From contig DCKG01000029.1 in assembly GCA_002320605.1 (NCBI GenBank), positions 1-64,000 on the forward strand: DNA of 64,000 nucleotides. Direction: 5' to 3'. Below the pieces are notes generated by a model. The model was not told where the DNA came from. It worked only from the letters and a program-made list of their open reading frames with translations, and made no database searches. Origin of the DNA: Bacteroidales bacterium UBA1680. GTDB taxonomy: Bacteria > Bacteroidota > Bacteroidia > Bacteroidales > UBA932. A program made the position numbers and the translations under genes. Below are positions 27,251-35,790 of the stretch, piece by piece; position 1 is the first letter of the stretch, and each line of letters opens with the position of its first letter.

Positions 27251-27829
27251 ATGACGAACGTTGCTATTTTCGTGTCGGGAGGCGGCACAAATTGCGAGAG
27301 GCTCATTGAACATTTCAAAGGCTCTGAGGATGTGAACATCGCAGTCGTCCTCAGCAACAGGGCTGATGCGCATGCCCTCGTGAGAGCTAGGAACCATGGA
27401 GTGCCTGCCGTGGTGATTAAGAGGGAAGATATTGCCAAGCGTGAGGTCATGGACGCTTTCTTGAAGGAATATTCAATTGATTTCATCGTGCTGGCGGGCT
27501 TCCTTGTCGTGGTTCCGGATTTTCTGGTGAATGAATATTCGGGGAGGATGATAAACCTGCATCCGGCGCTTTTGCCGCGCCACGGTGGCCCGGGGATGTA
27601 CGGTCATCACGTGCATGAGGCCGTGAAGGCTTGCGGTGAAACGGAGACTGGCATGACTGTCCACTGGGTAAGCAATAAGGTGGATGGCGGGCGGATCATC
27701 GCCCGGTTCCGCACCGCGATTGAGCTTTCGGACACGCCTGAAGAAATTGCTGGCAAAGAGCATGCGCTGGAAATGGCCTGGTTCCCGAAAGTCGTCGAGC
27801 AGACGATATTATCGCTGCGCTCATCTTGA
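27251..27829 (+). CDS. purN: Phosphoribosylglycinamide formyltransferase
   Basis: Third step of purine synthesis: transfers formyl from 10-formyl-THF to GAR. 192 residues, full length. Motifs: VSGGGTNCERLI (GAR phosphate loop), VVIKREDI, the catalytic Asn/His block NLHPALLPRHGG, and HWVSNKVDGGRII with the catalytic Asp. It follows the MscS gene directly. A degenerate copy of the CTTGATTCAGG-type hairpin covers its stop (27821-27845). Confidence 0.96.
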   Translation: MTNVAIFVSGGGTNCERLIEHFKGSEDVNIAVVLSNRADAHALVRARNHGVPAVVIKREDIAKREVMDAFLKEYSIDFIVLAGFLVVVPDFLVNEYSGRMINLHPALLPRHGGPGMYGHHVHEAVKACGETETGMTVHWVSNKVDGGRIIARFRTAIELSDTPEEIAGKEHALEMAWFPKVVEQTILSLRSS

Positions 27830-27862
27830 ACCTGATTCAGAATCTGAAATAATAAGAATATT

Positions 27863-28612
27863 ATGGGAGATAGCTCCAAGAAGACATTATTCGCAATGCT
27901 GTTCGTGGCGGCATCGCTAGTGAATCTCGTTGCTCTGTCATACGACAATAACCTCGTAGCGTCTATCGCCAAGCCACTCCTGATGCCATTCCTAGCGCTG
28001 ACTGCATATTTCTGGCTGAGAGAAAACGAGGTTCGTTGGAATAAGTTTTCCGCATCCCTCATGGCAGCTCTTGCCTTTGGAACCATCGGCGACATATTCC
28101 TGATGTTCGGCGGGAAAGGCTTTTTCATCGCCGGCATGGCAGCATTCTTTGCCGGACATGTCTGCTATTTCCTTGACCTGCTGAGACTTCTCAAAGGCAG
28201 GAAGCTATCCGGCAGCATGCGTGACCTAAGCATTGTCGCAGTGGCCGTCATGGCAATGATGATTCTTCTGTGGGTTGCCGCAAAAGAAGTGCTCTCCTTC
28301 AAGCTGGGCATCGCAATGGGCTTGATAGTCTTTATCTATGCCTTGGCTTTTCCGCTCAACGTGTATTATGCAGCCTATGGCTCAGTATTCTACAAGCCGT
28401 TGTGGATCACCGCTTTCGGCTATCTATTCTTCGCATTTTCGGATGGCCTCATCGGGCTGAATGTTTTCAAAGACATTGACTTCGCTTCTCGCCACTTGCT
28501 CGTGATGCTGACCTACATCGTGGCACAAGCCATGATAGTCGTTGGGATAGTCAAATCGTTGATGATAGATTCTGACTTTCGTCAGGATGGCAAGAGTATT
28601 AAACAAGGATGA
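27863..28612 (+). CDS. YhhN/TMEM86-family lysoplasmalogenase-like membrane protein
   Basis: 249 residues with about eight membrane helices and the YhhN-family pattern KPLLMPFLALTAYFW, FGTIGDIFLMFGG, and GHVCYFLD, including the conserved Asp-bearing helix. Mammalian relatives hydrolyse the vinyl-ether bond of lysoplasmalogens; activity in Bacteroidales is not established. 33 bp after purN. No gene is seen in the following 190 bp before oxyR on the other strand. Confidence 0.87.
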   Translation: MGDSSKKTLFAMLFVAASLVNLVALSYDNNLVASIAKPLLMPFLALTAYFWLRENEVRWNKFSASLMAALAFGTIGDIFLMFGGKGFFIAGMAAFFAGHVCYFLDLLRLLKGRKLSGSMRDLSIVAVAVMAMMILLWVAAKEVLSFKLGIAMGLIVFIYALAFPLNVYYAAYGSVFYKPLWITAFGYLFFAFSDGLIGLNVFKDIDFASRHLLVMLTYIVAQAMIVVGIVKSLMIDSDFRQDGKSIKQG

Positions 28613-28801
28613 CGAGAAGGCTATCGTCTGTCGTTTGGTAGGACTGCGATGCCTGCGAGGGCGGAGCAGAGCCTGTGCTCATGTTTTCCTGCAACGTGCA
28701 ATCGCTTTTCACGAATATGCTGCTGGATGTGACACCATAAAGAAACTGGCGGATTCTGGTGATATGATTGCCAGTGCAGTTGTCGGGAGGGCATAGGCAT
28801 G

Positions 28802-29737
28802 CTAGATTTTAATTGCAAACTTTTGCAGCCTCTTGTCTATCATGGATGCGGGAATGACGGATTTGAGCGCATCAGCCATCTGATTCAGGAGTCCCTCCCG
28901 GATATAATCCTCGCGGATGACCAGAGAAATCTCCCTGGTAACTTCGGGCTCCATCAGTTCTCTGATGTTGTTCAATTGGGATTGCGACAGATACTGCAGG
29001 TGAAGTTCGGGTATGACCGTGAATCCTCCGTTGCGGTCAACCACCTTTACAATCGTGTCAATGCTTCCTGCTTCGAACTTGGTGGTGTAGCATGAGCCGC
29101 CATCGCACATGTTGAACACCTGATCCCTGAGACAGTTGCCTGGCTGCAAGGACCAAAGTCTCTCAAGAGGCAGTTTGGATGAGACCAGTTTGTCTGAGTG
29201 ATGGAGCGGGTCACTCGGTGAAACGTATGCGTACAGGTGTTCGTAGTACACCGGGATTTCCAGAAGATTGGGATGGGAAAGCGGTGTGGCCATCAGCGCC
29301 ATGTCGATATGGGCTTTCTGTAGGTCTTTTATTATGTCGCAGCTCTTCATCTCATATGTTTCCAGCTGTATGTTAGGGGCTGATTCCCGGATTGACTCGA
29401 ATAGCAGAGGAATTAGGTCAGATGCGACAGTTGGGATGACTCCGAGCCTGATCTTTCCTCCCTGCATCTTGCGTTCCTCTGCCGCTATCTCCGCAAACTG
29501 GCGAGCGTTGAACAGGACAATCTCGGCTTGAGCAATCAGTTTCTCTCCGGCTTCCGTCGGTTTTATCGGGTGCGCGTCTCTGTAAAAGATTGCGGTGTCA
29601 AGTTCCTCTTCAAGCTTGCGGATCATCATGCTGAGCGTTGACTGTGAGATCCCGAGTGATTCGGAAGCCTTGACGAAGTGTCGATGCGTGTTGACCGCAA
29701 CGATGTACTGCATTTGTTGTAGCGTCATAATGTTCAA
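28802..29737 (-). CDS. oxyR: Hydrogen peroxide-sensing LysR-type regulator OxyR
   Basis: 311 residues. LysR winged helix at about 4-62 (FVKASESLGISQSTLSMMIR). The effector domain carries the peroxide-sensing pair in GNCLRDQVFNMC, Cys202 and Cys211, with the same C-x8-C spacing and CLRDQ context as E. coli Cys199/Cys208. This makes OxyR a firm call rather than a generic LysR. It is divergent from the QueD-like gene. A cytochrome c peroxidase lies about 1 kb beyond that gene, a plausible regulon member. The 226-bp intergenic region has AT-rich ATAG/CTAT-like half sites but no provable operator. Confidence 0.94.
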   Translation of the reverse strand: MNIMTLQQMQYIVAVNTHRHFVKASESLGISQSTLSMMIRKLEEELDTAIFYRDAHPIKPTEAGEKLIAQAEIVLFNARQFAEIAAEERKMQGGKIRLGVIPTVASDLIPLLFESIRESAPNIQLETYEMKSCDIIKDLQKAHIDMALMATPLSHPNLLEIPVYYEHLYAYVSPSDPLHHSDKLVSSKLPLERLWSLQPGNCLRDQVFNMCDGGSCYTTKFEAGSIDTIVKVVDRNGGFTVIPELHLQYLSQSQLNNIRELMEPEVTREISLVIREDYIREGLLNQMADALKSVIPASMIDKRLQKFAIKI

Positions 29738-29838
29738 TAGCTTAGGGCTTTTGTTGCAAGCGTTTGAAAATTACAAGGATATTAAATTTTAAACGAAGCG
29801 CTGTTCGATAATATCGATACGAATATACAAATAATCTA

Positions 29839-29870
29839 TTTGATAGATAAATATTTGTGATATATTTTTG
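29839..29870 (+). promoter_or_regulatory. Predicted promoter of the QueD-like gene
   Basis: TTTG (29839-29842), a 20-bp spacer and TATTTTTG (29863-29870), an exact match to TTTG-N19-21-TAnnTTTG. It sits within the oxyR divergent region, next to CTATTTGATAG (29836-29846) and TCGATAATATCGA palindromes that could bind a regulator. Leader of about 85 bases with no known riboswitch fold recognised. Confidence 0.6.
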
Positions 29871-29962
29871 CAGTCAAGGAAACGGATCAGCTATCCGCCA
29901 AAGCCCCATGGAGTCCGGGGAGGAAATGGACTTCAAGTATGATTTTAATTATAGTAATTATT

Positions 29963-30532
29963 ATGAGAAGCATCACGACATTTGATTTGCAGTATGCACA
30001 CAGGTTCTATGGGTTTCAGGGAGAAGCCCAGTACCTTCACGGTCACACAGGCGTCCTTACTATTGAGGTGGAAGACAGTGTCAGCGTCAATCCGGGCGTT
30101 AACATGGTCTATCCTTGCAATGAGATTAGGAAAGTCGCCTGGGATGTGCTCAAGAATTTTGACCATGCCCTCATCCTAAGGGAGGACGACCCTCTTCTTC
30201 CGGCAATTCTCGATGTTTACGAAAAGCAGGGAATCAAGAACGGTCACCCGCAGAACCGGATGAAGGGCGAAGCTTTCAAGACTGAATGGGCTGTAGCATA
30301 TCCTGACTCACGTCTGGTTGTTACGAAGGAAACCATGACCGTTGAAGGAATGATCAAGATAGTCTACGATCTGCTGAAGGACAAGCTTAACATTGCGAAG
30401 CTCACATTCACAAGCGGCGTCAATGCGGCATCACAAGAGTACAAAGTTACCGGCACCATAGACCGCTGCCCTCTGTGCGGAGTTGCACTCAATGAGGAAG
30501 GAGAATGCCCTAAGTGCGGTTACAAGAAATGA
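29963..30532 (+). CDS. 6-carboxytetrahydropterin synthase (QueD/PTPS) family protein lacking the catalytic Cys
   Basis: 189 residues from ATG 29963 (MRSITTFDLQYAHRF); the ATG at 29939 would add eight hydrophobic residues. T-fold metal ligands are present: YAHRF and YLHGHTG. The Asp-His pair (NFDHALIL) and the pterin Glu (VTKETMT) are also there. The catalytic Cys of QueD/PTPS, four residues before HGH, is Ala (EAQYLHGH), and it is not the Glu of PTPS-III. A C-terminal zinc ribbon (CPLCG ... CPKCGYKK) is added. The reaction is therefore uncertain. It does not sit with other queuosine genes. Confidence 0.85.
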   Translation: MRSITTFDLQYAHRFYGFQGEAQYLHGHTGVLTIEVEDSVSVNPGVNMVYPCNEIRKVAWDVLKNFDHALILREDDPLLPAILDVYEKQGIKNGHPQNRMKGEAFKTEWAVAYPDSRLVVTKETMTVEGMIKIVYDLLKDKLNIAKLTFTSGVNAASQEYKVTGTIDRCPLCGVALNEEGECPKCGYKK

Positions 30533-30607
30533 ACAGGCATGATGCAGCTGAAAACGTTTCGTCTTAAAAGCGGACGGACCGGCTGCTGATTCTTGTCACA
30601 TGAAAAC

Positions 30608-30650
30608 AACTGACTGCTCCCGCAGATTCGTCTGTGTGGTGCAGTCTGTT
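30608..30650. terminator. Hairpin terminator with TTCG tetraloop between convergent genes
   Basis: Outer arms AACTGACTGC (30608-30617) and GCAGTCTGTT (30641-30650), one mismatch. Inner stem CGCAGA/TCTGTG closes a TTCG tetraloop (30627-30630). It lies between the QueD-like gene and the peroxidase gene, so it can serve both strands. Confidence 0.65.
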
Positions 30651-30688
30651 ATTCTCATATGAGCATAGGTCCCGGTTCTCTTGATTTC

Positions 30689-32047
30689 CTATCGTTTCAG
30701 TTCCTCGTGCTTTCCGGTCAGTGTGTTGAAGAATGCCACTATGCTGTTGACGTCCTTGTCGTCAGCCTTCTTGCCAAGTTCGTACTTGTACATCTTTTTT
30801 ACTGCATCCTCCAACTCGGTTGAAGAACCGTCGTGGAAATATGGAGGAGTGAGTGCGACATTCCTGAGGCCTGGCACCTTGAACCGCTCGAGGTCTCGTT
30901 CATTTCCGGTGAATCCCTTAAGACCATCATCGTCGGCGTTGCGCTCGATGGCGGCATCGCGGTCTGCGAAATAGTTGCCATAGATGCCGAAATACTCAAA
31001 CGACTGGCCTCCCATGGCCTTCCCTACATGGCATGCCGCACAACTGTTGGCCTTGAACGCCTCGTAACCGGCGATCTCCTCCGCGGTGAGTGCAGACTCG
31101 TTTCCCTTGAGGTAAAGATCGAAACGTGAACCTGGCGTGATGAGTGTCTTCTCGTATTCTGCGATGGCTTCCGTGACGGAACTTTGCGTTAGGCCCTCGT
31201 CTGGAAACACCTCTGCAAACTCAGCAACTAGAGCAGGATCCTTGCGAAGCCTTGCCACGATGTCATCCCAAGTCTGGTCACCCATCTCGATGGGGTTCAC
31301 AGGAGGACCTGCAGCCTGCTCCTTGAGGTCGGCGGCACGTCCGTTCCAGAACTGCCGTACATTGAATACCGCATTGTAGACCGTAGGAGCATTGACTCCA
31401 CCAAGATTGCCATTGATTCCCTCGGAAGTCCTCTCGTCAGCGTAATCTGCTCCTCCGTCAGAAAGGACATGGCAGGTTGCACAGGAAATGGTATTATCAA
31501 GAGAAATCCTTGTGTCGTTGTACATCCTCTTGCCAAGATTTGCCTTGACGGCATCGTATGGGTAAGACTCAGGAACAGGCTGTATTGACGAGCCTGCAAA
31601 AGCTTCATCCCCACGTATTTCTGACCTTCTTGCTACAATCCAGTCGGTGAGGACTGATTTTTCAGCGCTATTGAATCCTGTTCCCCAATGTATCATCTTG
31701 TACTGAGGGATAGGCATGCTTCCGGCCAACATCGCATGCTCAATCTTTGCCACGAGAACCTCGTTTGCATTTGCCAGGTCAGCAGAAGCTTCCTCTAGCT
31801 CTACGAAGCGCACGGCATGGTACATATGGCTCTGCATCTGTTTTCCAATGATAGGGAAAGACGCATAGAATGGCTTCTGTGGCTCGAATGAATGGCAGAC
31901 AAAGCAGTCGTTCTGCTTGAGAATGGACGCAACCTGCACCGTTTGCTCGGCTTCGGGAATGTTTTTCCTGAAGCAGAATCTGTAGATTGCGGTTCCGCAA
32001 GCGGCTGCGAGAAGGGTTCCGCATACCCATATTAATGTTTTTTTCAT
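30689..32047 (-). CDS. Tri-haem cytochrome c peroxidase (YhjA/Ccp-like)
   Basis: 452-residue membrane-anchored peroxidase that reduces hydrogen peroxide to water. An N-terminal anchor (about 5-27) is followed by three CxxCH motifs: CFVCH near residue 48 in an N-terminal extra domain, then CATCH and CAACH in the classic di-haem CcpA core. The core also shows NAPTVYNAVFN and VPGLRNVALTPPYFHDGS. Three haems plus an anchor match E. coli YhjA, a quinol peroxidase induced by OxyR; that similarity is inferred from motifs. It starts 2 bp after the ResB/CcsA gene stops, so both form one operon. Confidence 0.92.
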   Translation of the reverse strand: MKKTLIWVCGTLLAAACGTAIYRFCFRKNIPEAEQTVQVASILKQNDCFVCHSFEPQKPFYASFPIIGKQMQSHMYHAVRFVELEEASADLANANEVLVAKIEHAMLAGSMPIPQYKMIHWGTGFNSAEKSVLTDWIVARRSEIRGDEAFAGSSIQPVPESYPYDAVKANLGKRMYNDTRISLDNTISCATCHVLSDGGADYADERTSEGINGNLGGVNAPTVYNAVFNVRQFWNGRAADLKEQAAGPPVNPIEMGDQTWDDIVARLRKDPALVAEFAEVFPDEGLTQSSVTEAIAEYEKTLITPGSRFDLYLKGNESALTAEEIAGYEAFKANSCAACHVGKAMGGQSFEYFGIYGNYFADRDAAIERNADDDGLKGFTGNERDLERFKVPGLRNVALTPPYFHDGSSTELEDAVKKMYKYELGKKADDKDVNSIVAFFNTLTGKHEELKR

Positions 32048-32049
32048 AA

Positions 32050-33336
32050 CTATTTATTATATGTGTGCATACTTTCAGTTGAGGATGGCAGGTGGTTCAC
32101 TCCGTACCATGTTATCTGAATAGATAAAAAAGATAATATTAAAAATCCAATTATTACCCCATAATGTTTCTTTTCTATCGGTTTAAGGTGGAGACAGACC
32201 AATGTCAGCAGCCAGGTGACAGCTGCCCAGCACTCTTTAGGGTCCCAGGCCCAATAGTTGCCCCAGGCCTGCTGTGCCCATACGCTTCCGCAGAGCATTC
32301 CGAGAATAAGAAGCACAGACGTCGTGCGCAAAAGCTGGTCTGAAAGCTTGCGCAACGTTGACTTCGATTTAGCGAACAGAGATATGATGGCTAGAAGCAC
32401 GGAGATTGCCATGGCAGAATAGGCGACCATATATGCGATGAGGTGCGGCACAAACCAGAGGCTGCGTAGAGCTGGTGGCAGCGTTCCAAACTTGATTTCG
32501 GCGGTGCTCGCTATGGTAAAGATTGCGGCCAGGATCATGACTGCAGGGATTAATACCTTCTTTTTCCAGCTTCCGGACAGCATTAGCGCTGAGCCAATGG
32601 CAAGAAGCAGCATGCCAAGGTATGTGAGTGGTAACCAGGGATTTCGCACTACTCTAAGGATGCTGTAGGCGGCGTGTTCCATGTCATATGCTTCCTGGTA
32701 GATCATGTATCTCTTGTATCTGCAAGGATGATTAACGGAGGTTGAGAGGCAGGTGGATCTGCCTGCTTCGGTGGCTGAGGTGGTTGATCCGGACACGAGA
32801 TCCCTTACGATTAGTTTGCTTGTAAATTGCTTAGGGCTTGTGCCATCCTCGTGGTAGTCAATTTTGAACTCTTCTAGCTTGATGGAGAACGGCAGTGGCA
32901 CGCTCTTCATCTCTTGGGTGTATGCGACATTCTGCTCTCCTGCACTGTAGACCTGTATGTTTGCCTCGATGGTGTCTGGAGCACCCCAGAAGGCGGACCA
33001 GACGATGATGAACATTCCCGCATGGGCGAAGATGAATGCCGAGCTCTTTTTCCAGTTGCGAATCCGCTCAAGGATAGCAAGCTCCAGGCATAGCTGAAGT
33101 GCAAGCACTGCGACGAAGAACGGCACTGTTAGGTGCAGACTGATGCCCCAAATACCCTCGACCGTCATCATGATGCCAATGGCAGACATGACCATGATGC
33201 CTGCTTTCCAACCAGCAAAAGCCTTGATTATCAGATTCTCTTGCAGGTACTTGCGCAGCAGAAATACTGCTAGGACAAATACAACCCCCAGCATCGCTGA
33301 CACGGGAAATTGGAAGAGTTGAATGAATGATGACAT
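32050..33336 (-). CDS. ResB/CcsA-type cytochrome c assembly membrane protein
   Basis: 428 residues with about ten membrane helices. The N-terminal half, with a periplasmic domain (about 125-225), resembles ResB. The C-terminal half carries the CcsA/CcmC haem-handling motif WGNYWAWDPKE (WWD-type) with flanking His residues (FVPHLIAY, VCLHLKP, VNHLP). Such System II proteins export haem and ligate it to apocytochromes. It lies directly upstream of the tri-haem peroxidase, its likely client; the CxxCH lipoprotein at 17827 is another possible client. Confidence 0.9.
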   Translation of the reverse strand: MSSFIQLFQFPVSAMLGVVFVLAVFLLRKYLQENLIIKAFAGWKAGIMVMSAIGIMMTVEGIWGISLHLTVPFFVAVLALQLCLELAILERIRNWKKSSAFIFAHAGMFIIVWSAFWGAPDTIEANIQVYSAGEQNVAYTQEMKSVPLPFSIKLEEFKIDYHEDGTSPKQFTSKLIVRDLVSGSTTSATEAGRSTCLSTSVNHPCRYKRYMIYQEAYDMEHAAYSILRVVRNPWLPLTYLGMLLLAIGSALMLSGSWKKKVLIPAVMILAAIFTIASTAEIKFGTLPPALRSLWFVPHLIAYMVAYSAMAISVLLAIISLFAKSKSTLRKLSDQLLRTTSVLLILGMLCGSVWAQQAWGNYWAWDPKECWAAVTWLLTLVCLHLKPIEKKHYGVIIGFLILSFLSIQITWYGVNHLPSSTESMHTYNK

Positions 33337-33835
33337 ATCGCGAATCGATTCAATCGTGTATTTTCATCTACGTTATTATCAAAATGATGAGCCTTTCAAC
33401 TTGGAATCCTTTCTGGCTTCGGCCTTGAGATTCCTCCTAAGCCCAAAACCGTTCCAATAGACTTTTTCATTGAACAGAAAGAGTTTATTTCCGCATATGT
33501 CATAACGAGATGCTGCATCAATCAAAGCAGCTTCAGCATCAAACCTCCTATATATTAGAGCTGAATGAAATCTTTCTGGATGTGGCTGTTTCCAACACTG
33601 CGGAAACCTACCGGGGCGATGATGGAGCCCTTCCCAATCCGGGAATCTACTATATTGGCCTGATACTGTCTTGTCAATACTTCCATAAAGCACTCAATTT
33701 GTCCGCTGTAAAGATAATGCTAATATTGTCCGTAAACAATACAAGTCAGGAATTTTATATTTCATTGTCCATTACTTGAAGGAACTTGCAGACTGTCTTT
33801 ACCTGCAACAAGTTGACTCACAAACACAGTGAACA
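33337..33835. other. Gene-poor DNA with decayed coding remnants
   Basis: About 500 bp with no intact gene. On the minus strand, 33379-33550 can be read as FDAEAALIDAAS ... NEKVYWNGFGLRRNLKAEAR, loosely like the C-terminal end of DDE transposases. An adjacent frame (33580-33690) reads as protein-like but is shifted and stopped. No family can be assigned with confidence. The stretch separates the cytochrome operon from transposase-like DNA at 33836, consistent with old insertion-sequence decay. Confidence 0.4.
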
Positions 33836-33985
33836 ATGTATCAATTACGCACAGGAAAGCAGAAGCTTTATTTCAATGAGGTCATCCGTCCTCATTATGA
33901 AGAAGGGATGGGCGAAGACAGGATCTCACGTGTTCTTCCGATAGGACATGCCACGGCATCAAGATGGATTGCTATCTTAACCTTA
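33836..33985 (+). pseudogene. Truncated transposase-type helix-turn-helix fragment
   Basis: About 50 codons (MYQLRTGKQKLYFNEVIRP, then YEEGMGEDRISRVLPIGH and ATASRWIAI) read as the N-terminal helix-turn-helix of an IS-type transposase OrfA found in Bacteroidales. After residue 48 the frame runs into sequence antisense to the LytTR regulator, so the rest is lost. No terminal inverted repeats found. Confidence 0.5.
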
Positions 33986-33992
33986 TCCTGCC

Positions 33993-34724
33993 CTAGGCTT
34001 TCGAGATTATGGAAGAGCCGGAAAGGGCAGAGTAGAGTCCCTGTTCGTATGTTTCGCCGATCGGGATCCTATATTCCCCGATCAGCGCCCGGCTTCTTTC
34101 GATGGCGTCTATCTTCTTGATGTTCACAATGTAAGAGCGATGTACCCTGACGAATGTGCTCCGAGGCAGCTGGTCTTCCAGATTTTTCATTCTCATGAGC
34201 GTCAGCACCGGGGCAGAGCCATCGTCCAGGTAGATTTTGACGTAATCTTTAAGACCTTCGATGAATAGTATGCGTTCGAACTCTATTTTCTGCAATTTAT
34301 ATTCGCTTTTAACGAATATGCTGCTGACCTCTTTCTCTGGCTGAGTGGCGGCAGAGCCCTTTTGCAACTCGATTTCTTCCTGGGCATGCTTGGCCGCGGC
34401 TAGAAAATCCACGTAGGATACAGGCTTGAGCAGATAGCCGAGGGCATGGACCTTATAACCGTCGATGGCATAGTTGCTGAATGCTGTGGTGAATATGACC
34501 CTAGTCCTTTCCGGAAGCATCCTGGAGAGATCCATCCCGCTCAGGTTCGGCATTTGGATGTCGCTGAAGAGGAGATCCACTTCATTATCCTGCAGGAAGG
34601 CGAAAGCCTCCTTTCCATTGGAAAAGCTTCCTTTCAATTCCAGAAAAGGAGTTTTCCTGACATATGCTTCCAGCAGCTGTACGGCCAGCGGTTCGTCATC
34701 GACGATTATGCAAGTGATGTTCAT
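33993..34724 (-). CDS. LytTR-family response regulator
   Basis: 243 residues. A receiver domain (about 1-120) has the acidic pocket DDEP, phospho-acceptor Asp in LLFSDIQMPN, Thr in FTTAFS, and Lys in LLKPVSY. A LytTR DNA-binding domain (about 140-240) follows: ILFIEGLKDYVKIYL, RVHRSYIVNIKKID and IPIGETY. Its start overlaps the stop of the kinase by one base, and it is the last gene of the tolC-macA-ATPase-permease-kinase-regulator operon. It probably controls that operon or envelope genes near it. Confidence 0.94.
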   Translation of the reverse strand: MNITCIIVDDEPLAVQLLEAYVRKTPFLELKGSFSNGKEAFAFLQDNEVDLLFSDIQMPNLSGMDLSRMLPERTRVIFTTAFSNYAIDGYKVHALGYLLKPVSYVDFLAAAKHAQEEIELQKGSAATQPEKEVSSIFVKSEYKLQKIEFERILFIEGLKDYVKIYLDDGSAPVLTLMRMKNLEDQLPRSTFVRVHRSYIVNIKKIDAIERSRALIGEYRIPIGETYEQGLYSALSGSSIISKA

Positions 34725-35758
34725 TAGAATGACTCGATTTTAAGAATGCTCTGATACGTGGTCTGGACGACCCCATATTCGTATGAATATTTTCCAGGAT
34801 ACAACATGTCCAGGCGTTTCTTCAGATTCGAGATTCCTATGCCGGACCCGCTCCTGTCCGAGTCGGTCTTCGGAAAATTGCTGTTTCTGATGGTGCAGAT
34901 GACGTGTCTGTCGTCTTCCGTCATGTTTATGTCGATGAACGAAGGCTCGCTGTCGCTCACTCCGTGCTTGAAGGCATTCTCCACCAGTGGGATGAATAGC
35001 AGGGGGGCCACCTGTTTGTCCGACGCTGTGTCCGGCAGTTCCACCGTCAGTTTCACATTGGGCGTGAGCCGGAGGCTCGTCAGCTTTACGTAATCTTTCA
35101 GGAATGCCGTCTCTTTGGCTAATGGCACAGTGTCGTGGTCGCTGTCGTACAGCACGTAGCGCATGAGCCCGCCCAGTTCGTGGACGGCTTCCTGAGCCTT
35201 GTCCTGGTCTATCTGAATCAATGAATATATGTTATTCAGCGTGTTGAAAAGGAAGTGAGGGTTAACCTGGCTCTTCAGATTCTGGAGCTCCACCTCGGCC
35301 TTGCCTTTCTCGATTTCCCTTCGTGCAGCCTCATTCCTGTACCATTCCAGGGTCATCCTAACGGCCACTGCCACGCCGACAATCGCAAGGTATATGACAA
35401 GATTCCTTGCCGTGAAGCTGACGGTGTCTATAAACGACCTAGCCCGCATGTGCATGTCCGGCATCGGGAAGAACAACCGGAAAGAAGTTTTCACCAGAAA
35501 GTCAGAGATAAGTATCAGGGCTATGTTAGTCACTGCGAACCATCCGAATTTCTTCGTGAACAGGAATTTCTTTATGAGCACGAAATAGTTCACGTAGAAA
35601 ACCAGCATGAAAGAGAACAGCACCGGCAGGAAGCGGGCGTAATTCACGCCTCCGTGCAACGGGTGGCCTGGGCGCGGCGAATAGAACGGCATGGCGAATA
35701 TGACAATCCATATTGCTACCTGGATGATTATGCCGATGTATTTCCTGAATCCTTTCAT
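34724..35758 (-). CDS. LytS-type sensor histidine kinase
   Basis: 344 residues with four N-terminal membrane helices (about 8-140). The His_kinase domain has phospho-acceptor His in QVNPHFLFNTLNNI, followed by a short HATPase with LVENAFKHG and GSGIGISNL. There is no extracellular sensor domain, so the signal is likely sensed within the membrane. Paired with the LytTR regulator and placed 32 bp after the ABC permease, it probably reports on the envelope state or on the pump's substrate (inference). Confidence 0.93.
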   Translation of the reverse strand: MKGFRKYIGIIIQVAIWIVIFAMPFYSPRPGHPLHGGVNYARFLPVLFSFMLVFYVNYFVLIKKFLFTKKFGWFAVTNIALILISDFLVKTSFRLFFPMPDMHMRARSFIDTVSFTARNLVIYLAIVGVAVAVRMTLEWYRNEAARREIEKGKAEVELQNLKSQVNPHFLFNTLNNIYSLIQIDQDKAQEAVHELGGLMRYVLYDSDHDTVPLAKETAFLKDYVKLTSLRLTPNVKLTVELPDTASDKQVAPLLFIPLVENAFKHGVSDSEPSFIDINMTEDDRHVICTIRNSNFPKTDSDRSGSGIGISNLKKRLDMLYPGKYSYEYGVVQTTYQSILKIESF

Positions 35759-35790
35759 TTCTTCAAATTTAAATATTTTTTGAATATGTT

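Noticed and set aside
29740..29870. OxyR operator in the oxyR divergent region
   Set aside because: ATAG/CTAT-like half sites exist, but the region is so AT-rich that the required four-fold 10-bp phasing cannot be claimed.
33510..33779. 89-codon plus-strand frame in the gene-poor stretch
   Set aside because: Antisense to the possible transposase remnant and lacks any recognisable motif.
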